Shown in pieces: positions 12,181 through 22,193 of a stretch of 22,257 bases of DNA (positions within the stretch are counted from its first letter, which is position 1; each line of letters begins with the position of its first letter). Position numbers and translations under genes: made by a program. Origin of the DNA: Saccoglossus kowalevskii. Taxonomy: Eukaryota; Hemichordata; Enteropneusta; Harrimaniidae. The stretch is from assembly GCF_000003605.2 (NCBI RefSeq), contig NW_003145687.1, positions 1 to 22,257 on the forward strand, in the 5' to 3' direction. Below the pieces are notes generated by a model, which was not told the origin of the DNA, ran no database searches, and saw only the letters and a program-made list of their open reading frames with translations.

Positions 12181-13670
12181 GATATCAATAAAAAAAAACA
12201 ATTCCTGTGAATGGCATTGCACATGGTATGGTACCTGCCAACACGCTTGGATCTCAATAAAAAAACAATTCCTGTGAATGGCATTGCACATGGTATGGTA
12301 CCTGCCAACACGCTTGGATTTCAATAAAAAAAACAATTCGTGTGAATGGCATTGCACATGGTATGGTACCTGCCAACACGCTTGGATCTCAATAACAAAA
12401 CAATTCCTATGAATGGCATTGCACATGGTATGGTACCTGCCAACACGCTTGGATCTCAATAAAAAAACAATTCCTATGAATGGCATTGCACATGGTATGG
12501 TACCTGCCAACACGCTTGGATCTCAATAAAAAAACAATTCCTGTGAATGGCATTGCACATGGTATGGTACCTGCCAACACGCTTGGATCTCAATAAAAAA
12601 ACAATTCCTGTGAATGGCATTGCACATGGTATGGTACCTGCCAACACGCTTGGATCTCAATAAAAAAACAATTCCTGTGAATAGCATTGCACATGGTATG
12701 GTACCTGCCAACACGCTTGGATCTCAATAAAAAAACAATTCCTATGAATGGCAATGCACATGGTATGGTACCTGCCAACACGCTTGGATCTCAATAAAAA
12801 AACAATTCCTATGAATGGCATTGCACATGGTATGGTACCTGCCAACACGCTTGGATCTCAATAAAAAAACAATTCCTGTGAATGGCATTGCACATGGTAT
12901 GGTACCTGCCAACAAGCTTGGATCTCAATAAAAAAACAATTCCTGTGAATGGCATTGCACATGGTATGGTACCTGCCAACACGCTTGGATCTCAATAAAA
13001 AAACAATTCCTGTGAATGGCATTGCACATGGTATGGTACCTGCCAACAAGCTTGGATCTCAATAAAAAAACAATTCCTATGAATGGCATTGCACATGGTA
13101 TGGTACCTGCCAACAAGCTTGGATCTCAATAAAAAAACAATTCCTGTGAATGGCATTGCACATGGTATGGTACCTGCCAACACGCTTGGATCTCAATAAA
13201 AAAACAATTCCTGTGAATGGCATTGCACATGGTATGGTACCTGCCAACACGCTTGGATCTCAATAAAAAAAACAATTCCTGTGAATGGCATTGCACATGG
13301 TATGGTACCTGCCAACACGCTTGGATCTCAATAAAAAAAACAATTCCTGTGAATGGCATTGCACATGGTATGGTACCTGCCAACACGCTTGGATCTCAAT
13401 AAAAAAAAACAATTCCTGTGAATGGCATTGCACATGGTATGGTACCTGCCAACAAGCTTGGATCTCAGTAAAAAAACAATTCCTATGAATGGCATTGCAC
13501 ATGGTATGGTACCTGCCAACACGCTTGGATCTCAATAAAAAAACAATTCCTGTGAATGGCATTGCACATGGTATGGTACCTGCCAACAAGCTTGGATCTC
13601 AATAAAAAAACAATTCCTATGAATGGCATTGCACATGGTATGGTACCTGCCAACACGCTTGGATCTCAAT

Positions 13671-14059
13671 AAAAAAACAATTCCTGTGAATGGCATTGCA
13701 CATGGTATGGTACCTGCCAACACGCTTGGATCTCAATAAAAAAAACAATTCCTGTGAATGGCATTGCACATGGTATGGTACCTGCCAACACGCTTGGATC
13801 TCAATAAAAAAAACAATTCCTGTGAATGGCATTGCACATGGTATGGTACCTGCCAACAAGCTTGGATCTCAGTAAAAAAACAATTCCTGTGAATGGCATT
13901 GCACATGGTATGGTACCTGCCAACACGCTTGGATCTCAATAAAAAAACAATTCCTATGAATGGCATTGCACATGGTATGGTACCTGCCAACACGCTTGGA
14001 TCTCAATAAAAAAACAATTCCTGTGAATGGCATTGCACATGGTATGGTACCTGCCAACA
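13671..14059 (+). repeat. Segmental duplication, left member (540-bp offset)
   Basis: This 389-base stretch matches 14211-14599 at a constant 540-base offset, with only two differences seen (13935 C against T; 14036 C against T). The match preserves length quirks: two successive 68-bp copies with an A8 tract, then a copy combining CAAGCTTGG (C63A, HindIII type) with the rare CAGTAAAA tract start. Matching rare variants in the same order show duplication of a multi-monomer block of eight copies. A related but less exact arrangement precedes it at about 13190-13480. Confidence 0.9.
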
Positions 14060-14210
14060 CGCTTGGATCTCAATAAAAAAAACAATTCCTGTGAATGGCA
14101 TTGCACATGGTATGGTACCTGCCAGCACGCTTGGATCTCAATAAAAAAACAATTCCTATGAATGGCATTGCACATGGTATGGTACCTGCCAACACGCTTG
14201 GATCTCAATA

Positions 14211-14599
14211 AAAAAAACAATTCCTGTGAATGGCATTGCACATGGTATGGTACCTGCCAACACGCTTGGATCTCAATAAAAAAAACAATTCCTGTGAATG
14301 GCATTGCACATGGTATGGTACCTGCCAACACGCTTGGATCTCAATAAAAAAAACAATTCCTGTGAATGGCATTGCACATGGTATGGTACCTGCCAACAAG
14401 CTTGGATCTCAGTAAAAAAACAATTCCTGTGAATGGCATTGCACATGGTATGGTACCTGCCAACACGCTTGGATTTCAATAAAAAAACAATTCCTATGAA
14501 TGGCATTGCACATGGTATGGTACCTGCCAACACGCTTGGATCTCAATAAAAAAACAATTCCTGTGAATGGCATTGTACATGGTATGGTACCTGCCAACA
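14211..14599 (+). repeat. Segmental duplication, right member (540-bp offset)
   Basis: Partner of 13671-14059. It keeps the two A8 copies and the linked CAAGCTTGG plus CAGTAAAA copy at about 14397-14413. The match stops at 14600, where the left member has CCAACACGC and this one has CCAACAAGC. Upstream, one A-tract is a base longer than in the partner, which ends the strict offset but not the similarity. Confidence 0.9.
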
Positions 14600-15779
14600 A
14601 GCTTGGATCTCAATAAAAAAACAATTCCTGTGAATGGCATTGCACATGGTATGGTACCTGCCAACACGCTTGGATCTCAATAAAAAAACAATTGCTATGA
14701 ATGGCATTGCACATGGTATGGTACCTGCCAACAAGCTTGGATCTCAATAAAAAAACAATTCCTGTGAATGGCAATGCACATGGTATGGTACCTGCCAACA
14801 CGCTTGGATCTCAATAAAAAAACAATTCCTGTGAATGGCATTGCACATGGTATGGTACCTGCCAACACGCTTGGATCTCAATAAAAAAACAATTCCTGTG
14901 AATGGCATTGCACATGGTATGGTACCTGCCAACACGCTTGGATCTCAATAACAAAACAATTCCTGTGAATGGCATTGCACATGGTATGGTACCTGCCAAC
15001 ACGCTTGGATCTCAATAACAAAACAATTCCTGTGAATGGCATTGCACATGGTATGGTACCTGCCAACACGCTTGGATCTCAATAAAAAAACAATTCCTGT
15101 GAATGGCATTGCACATGGTATGGTACCTGCCAACAAGCTTGGATCTCAATAAAAAAACAATTCCTGTGAATGGCAATGCACATGGTATGGTACCTGCCAA
15201 CACGCTTGGATCTCAATAACAAAACAATTCCTGTGAATGGCATTGCACATGGTATGGTACCTGCCAACAGGCTTGGATCTCAATAAAAAAACAATTCCTG
15301 TGAATGGCATTGCACATGGTATGGTACCTGCCAACACGCTTGGATCTCAATAAAAAAACAATTCCTGTGAATGGCATTGCACATGGTATGGTACCTGCCA
15401 ACACGCTTGGATCTCAATAAAAAAACAATTCCTGTGAATGGCATTGCACATGGTATGGTACCTGCCAACACGCTTGGATCTCAATAAAAAAAACAATTCC
15501 TGTGAATGGCATTGCACATGGTATGGTACCTGCCAACACGCTTGGATCTCAATAAAAAAAACAATTCCTATGAATGGCATTGCACATGGTATGGTACCTG
15601 CCAACACGCTTGGATCTCAATAAAAAAACAATTCCTGTGAATGGCATTGCACATGGTATGGTACCTGCCAACACGCTTGGATCTCAATAAAAAAACAATT
15701 CCTATGAATGGCATTGCACATGGTATGGTACCTGCCAACACGCTTGGATCTCAATAAAAAAACAATTCCTGTGAATGGC

Positions 15780-16060
15780 ATTGCATATGGTATGGTACCT
15801 GCCAACACGCTTGGATCTCAATAACAAAACAATTCCTATGAATGGCATTGCACATGGTATGGTACCTGCCAACACGCTTGGATCTCAATAACAAAACAAT
15901 TCCTGTGAATGGCATTGCATATGGTATGGTACCTGCCAACACGCTTGGATCTCAATAAAAAAACAATTCCTGTGAATGGCATTGCATATGGTATGGTACC
16001 TGCCAACACGCTTGGATCTCAATAACAAAACAATTCCTGTGAATGGCATTGCATATGGTA
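15780..16060 (+). repeat. Cluster of CATATG (NdeI-type) variant copies
   Basis: GCATATGG replaces GCACATGG in copies at about 15783, 15917, 15984 and 16051, spaced 134, 67 and 67 bases. The change removes the E-box-type CACATG. The variant is rare elsewhere (for example near 2753, 3555, 10006, 10743, 10944, 20159 and 21848), so four of five neighbouring copies sharing it indicates local spread. Confidence 0.8.
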
Positions 16061-17159
16061 TGGTACCTGCCAACACGCTTGGATCTCAATAAAAAAACAA
16101 TTCCTATGAATGGCATTGCACATGGTATGGTACCTGCCAACAAGCTTGGATCTCAATAAAAAAACAATTCCTGTGAATGGCATTGCACATGGTATGGTAC
16201 CTGCCAACAAGCTTGGATCTCAATAAAAAAACAATTCCTATGAATGGCATTGCACATGGTATGGTACCTGCCAACACGCTTGGATCTCAATAAAAAAACA
16301 ATTCCTATGAATGGCATTGCACATGGTATGGTACCTGCCAACACGCTTGGATCTCAATAAAAAAACAATTCCTGTGAATGGCATTGCACATGGTATGGTA
16401 CCTGCCAACACGCTTGGATCTCAATAACAAAACAATTCCTGTGAATGGCATTGCACATGGTATGGTACCTGCCAACACGCTTGGATCTCAATAAAAAAAC
16501 AATTCCTGTGAATGGCATTGCACATGGTATGGTACCTGCCAACACGCTTGGATCTCAATAAAAAAACAATTCCTGTGAATGGCAATGCACATGATATGGT
16601 ACCTGCCAACACGCTTGGATCTCAGTAAAAAAACAATTCCTGTGAATGGCATTGCACATGGTATGGTACCTGCCAACACGCTTGGATCTCAATAAAAAAA
16701 CAATTCCTGTGAATGGCATTGCACATGGTATGGTATCTGCCAACACGCTTGGATCTCAATAAAAAACAATTCCTGTGAATGGCATTGCACATGGTATGGT
16801 ACCTGCCAACACGCTTGGATCTCAATAAAAAAACAATTCCTATGAATGGCATTGCACATGGTATGGTACCTGCCAACACGCTTGGATCTCAATAAAAAAA
16901 CAATTCCTATGAATGGCATTGCACATGGTATGGTACCTGCCAACACGCTTGGATCTCAATAACAAAACAATTCCTATGAATGGCATTGCACATGGTATGG
17001 TACCTGCCAACACGCTTGGATCTCAATAAAAAAACAATTCCTATGAATGGCCTTGCACATGGTATGGTACCTGCCAACACGCTTGGATCTCAATAAAAAA
17101 ACAATTCCTATGAATGGCATTGCACATGGTATGGTACCTGCCAACACGCTTGGATCTCA

Positions 17160-17390
17160 ATAACAAACATTCCTTATGAATGGCATTGCACATGGTATGT
17201 TACCTGCCCACACGCTTGGATCTCATAAAAAAACAATTCTATGAATGGCATTGCACATGGTATGGTACCTGCCAAACACGCTTGGATCTCAATAAAAAAA
17301 CACATTCCAATGAACGGCATTGCACATGGTATGGTACCTGCCAACACGCTTGGATCTCAATAAAAAAACAAATTCTTGTGAATGGCATTG
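17160..17390 (+). repeat. Third indel- and substitution-rich patch
   Basis: About three consecutive copies carry CAAACATTCCTTATG, TATGTTACC, GCCCACACG, TCTCATAAAA with a lost A, AATTCTATG with a lost C, GCCAAACACG, ACACATTCCAATGAACGG and AAATTCTTGTG. Flanking copies are regular. The mixture of gains, losses and substitutions differs from the mostly insertional 6060-6430 patch. Confidence 0.75.
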
Positions 17391-18338
17391 CACATGGTAT
17401 GGTACCTGCCAACACGCTTGGATCTCAATAAAAAAACAATTCCTGTGAATGGCATTGCACATGGTATGGTACCTGCCAACACGCTTAGATTTCAATAAAA
17501 AAACAATTCCTGTGAATGGCATTGCACATGGTATGGTACCTGCCAAAACGCTTGGATTTCAATAAAAAACAATTCCTGTGAATGGCATTGCACATGGTAT
17601 GGTACCTGCCAACACGCTTGGATCTCAATAAAAAAACAATTCCTGTGAATGGCATTGCACATGGTATGGTACCTGCCAACACGCTTGGATCTCAATAAAA
17701 AAACAATTCCTGTGAATGGCATTGCACATGGTATGGTACCTGCCAACAAGCTTGGATCTCAATAAAAAAACAATTCCTGTGAATGGCATTGCACATGGTA
17801 TGGTACCTGCCAACAAGCTTGGATCTCAATAAAAAAACAATTCCTGTGAATGGCATTGCACATGGTATGGTACCTGCCAACACGCTTGGATCTCAATAAA
17901 AAAACAATTCCTGTGAATGGCATTGCACATGGTATGGTACCTGCAACACGCTTGGATCTCAATAAAAAAAACAATTCCTGTGAATGGCATTGCACATGGT
18001 ATGGTACCTGCCAACACGCTTGGATCTCAATAAAAAAACAATTCCTATGAATGGCATTGCACATGGTATGGTACCTGCCAACACGCTTGGATCTCAATAA
18101 CAAAACAATTCCTGTGAATTGCATTGCACATGGTATGGTACCTGCCAACACGCTTGGATCTCAATAAAAAAACAATTCCTATGAATGGCATTGCACATGG
18201 TATGGTACCTGCCAACACGCTTGGATCTCAATAAAAAAACAATTCCTATGAATGGCATTGCACATGGTATGGTACCTGCCAACACGCTTGGATCTCAATA
18301 AAAAAACAATTCCTGTGAATGGCATTGCACATGGAATG

Positions 18339-18348
18339 GAACATGTAC
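18339..18348 (+). repeat. Six-base insertion variant, copy 2 (altered palindrome)
   Basis: The copy reads GGAATGGAACATGTACC, that is the same six-base expansion as at 743-752 with two nearby T-to-A changes, leaving an imperfect palindrome. It is followed by CCAACAAGCTTGG (C63A). Confidence 0.8.
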
Positions 18349-18883
18349 CTGCCAACAAGCTTGGATCTCAATAAAAAAACAATTCCTGTGAATGGCATTG
18401 CACATGGTATGGTACCTGCCAACACGCTTGGATCTCAATAAAAAAACAATTTCTGTGAATGGCATTGCACATGGTATGGTACCTGCCAACACGCTTGGAT
18501 CTCAATAAAAAAACAATTCCTGTGAATGGCATTGCACATGGTATGGTACCTGCCAACACGCTTGGATCTCAATAACAAAAACAATTCCTGTGAATGGCAT
18601 TGCACATGGTATGGTACCTGCCAACACGCTTGAATCTCAATGAAAAAACAATTCCTATGAATGGCATTGCACATGGTATGGTACCTGCCAACACGCTTGG
18701 ATCTCAATAAAAAAACAATTCCTGTGAATGGCATTGCACATGGTATGGTACCTGCCAACAAGCTTTGATTTCAATAACAAAAACAATTCCTATGAATGGC
18801 ATTGCACATGGTATGGTACCTGCCAACACGCTTTGATTTCAATAACAAAAACAATTCCTATGAATGGCATTGCACATGGTATG

Positions 18884-18893
18884 GTACATGTAT
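18884..18893 (+). repeat. Six-base insertion variant, copy 3
   Basis: GTACATGTAT replaces the usual short form, giving a copy of about 73 bp. The last base of the palindrome differs because this copy also carries C53T (TATCTGCC). Confidence 0.8.
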
Positions 18894-19180
18894 CTGCCAA
18901 CACGCTTGGATCTCAATAAATAAAACAATTCCTGTGAATGGCATTGCACATGGTATGGTACCTGCCAACATGCTTGGATCTCAATAAAAAAACAATTCCT
19001 ATGAATGGCATTGCACATGGTATGGTACCTGCCAACACGCTTGGATCTCAATAACAAAAACAATTCCTATGAATGGCATTGCACATGGTATGGTACCTGC
19101 CAACACGCTTGGATCTCAATAAAAAAACAATTCCTGTGAATGGCATTGCACATGGTATGGTACCTGCCAACACGCTTGGA

Positions 19181-19219
19181 TCTGAATAACAAAAACAATT
19201 CCTGTGAATGGCAATGCAC
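19181..19219 (+). repeat. Linked variant pair TCTGAATAAC + GGCAATGCAC
   Basis: Two changes occur together in this copy: TCTGAATAAC (C7G with A13C) and GGCAATGCAC (T36A). The same pair occurs at 228-265 and 4599-4636, and TCTGAAT was not noticed elsewhere. The three occurrences are separated by about 4.4 and 14.6 kb. This copy has one extra A in the tract. Confidence 0.8.
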
Positions 19220-20686
19220 ATGGTATGGTACCTGCCAACACGCTTGGATCTCAATAAAAAAACAATTCCTGTGAATGGCATTGCACATGGTATGGTACCT
19301 GCCAACACGCTTGGATCTCAATAACAAAACAATTCCTATGAATGGCATTGCACATGGTATGGTACCTGCCAACACGCTTGGATCTCAATAATAAAACAAT
19401 TCCTATGAATGGCATTGCACATGGTATGGTACCTGCCAACACGCTTGGATCTCAATAAAAAAACAATTCCTATGAATGGCATTGCACATGGTATGGTATC
19501 TACCAACACGCATGGATCTCAATAAATAAAACAATTTCTGTGAATGGCATTGCACATGGTATGGTACCTGCCAACATGCTTTGGATCTCAATAAAAAAAC
19601 AATTCCTATGAATGGCATTGCACATGGTATGGTACCTGCCAACATGCTTGGATCTCAATAAAAAAACAATTCCTGTGAATGGCATTGCACATGGTATGGT
19701 ATCTGCCCACATGCTTGGATCTCAATAAAAAAACAATTCCTATGAATGGCATTGCACATGGTATGGTACCTGCCAACACGCTTGGATCTCAATAAAAAAA
19801 ACAAATTCCTGTGAATGGCATTGCACATGGTATGGTACCTGCCAACACGCTTGGATCTCAATAACAAAACAATTCCTATGAATGGCATTGCACATGGTAT
19901 GGTACCTGCCAACACGCTTGGATCTCAATAAAAAAACAATTCCTGTGAATGGCATTGCACATGGTATGGTACCTGCCAACACGCTTGGATCTCAATAAAA
20001 AAACAATTCCTGTGAATGGCATTGCACATGGTATGGTACCTGCCAACACGCTTGGATCTCAATAAAAAAACAATTCCTGTGAATGGCATTGCACATGGTA
20101 TGGTACCTGCCAACACGCTTGGATCTCAATAAAAAAACAAATTCCTGTGAATGGCATTGCATATGGTATGGTACCTGCCAACAAGCTTGGATCTCAATAA
20201 AAAAACAATTCCTGTGAATGGCATTGCACATGGTATGGTACCTGCCAACACGCTTGGATCTCAATAAAAAAAACAATTCCTATGAATGGCATTGCACATG
20301 GTATGGTACCTGCCAACACGCTTGGATCTCAATAAAAAACAATTCCTGTGAATGGCATTGCACATGGTATGGTACCTGCCAACACGCTTGGATCTCAATA
20401 AAAAACAATTCCTGTGAATGGCATTGCACATGGTATGGTACCTGCCAACACGCTTGGATCTCAATAAAAAAAACAATTCCTATGTTATGGCATTGCACAT
20501 GGTATGGTAACTGCCAACACGCATGGATCTCAATAAAAAAACAATTCCTATGAATGGCATTGCACATGGTATGGTACCTGCCAACACGCTTGGATCTCAA
20601 TAAAAAAACAATTCCTATGAATGGCATTGCACATGGTATGGTACCTGCCAACACGCTTGGATCTCAATAAAAAACAATTCCTGTGA

Positions 20687-21210
20687 ATGGCATTGCACAT
20701 GGTATGGTACCTGCCAACACGCTTTGATCTCAATAAAAAAAACAATTCCTGTGAATGGCATTGCACATGGTATAGTACCTGCCAACACGCTTTGATCTCA
20801 ATAAATAAAACAATTCCTATGAATGGCATTGCACATGGTATGGTATCTGCCAACATGCTTGGATCTCAATAAAAAAACAATTCCTGTGAATGGCATTGCA
20901 CATGGTATAGTACCTGCCAACACGCTTTGATCTCAATAAATAAAACAATTCCTATGAATGGCATTGCACATGGTATGGTACCTGCCAACACGCTTGGATC
21001 TCAATAAAAAAACAATTTCTGTGAATGGCATTGCACATGGTACGGTACCTGCAAACATGCTTGGATCTCAATAAAAAAAACAATTCCTGTGAATGGCATT
21101 GCACATGGTATAGTACCTGCCAACACGCTTTGATCTCAATAAATAAAACAATTCCTATGAATGGCATTGCACATGGTATGGTACCTGCCAACACGCTTGG
21201 ATCTCAATAA
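20687..21210 (+). repeat. Composite higher-order repeat marked by TATAGTACC
   Basis: A string of rare variants recurs three times in the same order: TATAGTACC (G50A), CGCTTTGATC, the AATAAATAAAAC tract and CTATG. TATAG begins at 20771, 20906 and 21109, spaced 135 and 203 bases, that is two and three copies. The first and third are also both preceded by a long A8-type tract and CTGTG. Spacing that mixes two and three copies fits unequal exchange within a short segment. Confidence 0.85.
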
Positions 21211-21246
21211 CAAACAATTCCTGTGAATGGCATTGCACATGGTATG

Positions 21247-21256
21247 GTACATGTAC
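21247..21256 (+). repeat. Six-base insertion variant, copy 4
   Basis: GTACATGTAC, identical to the palindrome at 743-752, lies in an otherwise regular copy of about 73 bp. It is near the right end of the array, over 20 kb from the first example. Confidence 0.85.
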
Positions 21257-22036
21257 CTGCCAACACGCTTGGATCTCAATAAAAAAACAATTCCTGTGAA
21301 TGGCATTGCACATGGTATGGTACCTGCCAACACGCTTGGATCTCAATAAAACAAACAATTCCTGTGAATGGCATTGCACATGGTATGGTACCTGCCAACA
21401 CGCTTGGATCTCAATAAAAAAACAATTCCTGTGAATGGCATTGCACATGGTATGGTACCTGCCAACACGCTTGGATCTCAATAAAAAAAACAAATTCCTG
21501 TGAATGGCATTGCACATGGTATGGTACCTGCCAACACGCTTGGATCTCAATAACAAAACAATTCCTATGAATGGCATTGCACATGGTATGGTACCTGCCA
21601 ACACGCTTGGATCTCAATAAAAAAACAATTCCTGTGAATGGCATTGCACATGGTATGGTACCTGCCAACACGCTTGGATCTCAATAAAAAAACAATTCCT
21701 GTGAATGGCATTGCACATGGTATGGTACCTGCCAACACGCTTGGATCTCAATAAAAAAACAATTCCTGTGAATGGCATTGCACATGGTATGGTACCTGCC
21801 AACACGCTTGGATCTCAATAAAAAAACAAATTCCTGTGAATGGCATTGCATATGGTATGGTACCTGCCAACAAGCTTGGATCTCAATAAAAAAACAATTC
21901 CTGTGAATGGCATTGCACATGGTATGGTACCTGCCAACACGCTTGGATCTCAATAAAAAAACAATTCCTGTGAATGGCATTGCACATGGTATGGTACCTG
22001 CCAACACATGTCTGGTTTTTATAAAAAATTAAGTAA

Positions 22037-22094
22037 ACCGAGACATTTAGCAGTTTAAACGGCAAGCAAAGATATTTGGTGGACCTCTCTCGGT
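22037..22094. repeat. 7-bp inverted repeat in flank (ACCGAGA / TCTCGGT)
   Basis: ACCGAGA at 22037-22043 is the exact reverse complement of TCTCGGT at 22088-22094, enclosing 44 bases. The 8-bp palindrome GTTTAAAC lies within, at 22053-22060. The arms do not extend further. This could be a weak cruciform or a degraded element end, but a 7-bp match may well be chance. Confidence 0.4.
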
Positions 22095-22114
22095 AAAATT
22101 AGTGTATTTGGTGG
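22073..22114 (+). repeat. 10-bp direct repeat in flank (TATTTGGTGG)
   Basis: TATTTGGTGG occurs at 22073-22082 and 22105-22114, 32 bases apart. No third copy is visible. No relationship to the satellite monomer is evident. Confidence 0.5.
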
Positions 22115-22179
22115 GATATTTATTTTTATTTAATACTACTGATTTTTCAATTATATTGTATATTGTACTATTAATATTC

Positions 22180-22193
22180 ATGCTAATTAGCAT
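22180..22193. other. Perfect 14-bp palindrome ATGCTAATTAGCAT
   Basis: The sequence ATGCTAATTAGCAT equals its own reverse complement over all 14 bases. The inner CTAATTAG contains TAAT/ATTA cores, the kind of site bound by homeodomain dimers in eukaryotes. With no gene nearby, a regulatory role is speculation, and AT-rich DNA raises the chance expectation of palindromes. Confidence 0.6.

Larger units (their letters stand above)
1..22007 (+). repeat. 67-bp satellite array, about 328 head-to-tail monomers
   Basis: The same unit of about 67 bases recurs without spacers from the first base to about 22007, always in one orientation. A consensus copy lies at 9435-9501 and is about 42% G+C. Landmarks in order are GGATC (m1-5), AATAAA (m8-13) leading into an A-tract (m11-17), CAATTCCTGTG (m18-28), AATGGCATTGCAC (m29-41), CATGGTATGG (m41-50), GGTACC (m49-54) and CCAACACGCTT (m57-67). 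Most copies differ from consensus at only zero to three sites. Copy length runs from 65 to 73 bp, mainly through A-tract slippage. The array is cut by the left window edge, so its true length is unknown. Long, highly similar tandem arrays like this are known as satellite DNA in eukaryotes; a centromeric, pericentromeric or subtelomeric position is possible but not shown by the sequence. No protein or RNA product is supported. Confidence 0.99.

Noticed and set aside
1-22007. Well over a hundred open frames of about 60-150 codons on both strands
   Set aside because: Sixty-seven is not a multiple of three, so each frame cycles and meets a stop after about three monomers, giving the uniform 63-codon length. 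Many of these begin at GTG, not ATG. They are period artefacts.
1-22007. CRISPR array
   Set aside because: There are no unique spacers between repeats; the 67-bp unit is contiguous with itself, and no cas-like gene is present.
1-22007. Telomeric or simple-sequence repeat
   Set aside because: The unit is a complex 67-mer with no TTAGGG-like or short simple motif.
22020-22028. TATA-box-like TATAAAAAA just beyond the array
   Set aside because: AT-rich context makes this expected by chance, and no gene or start site follows within the window.
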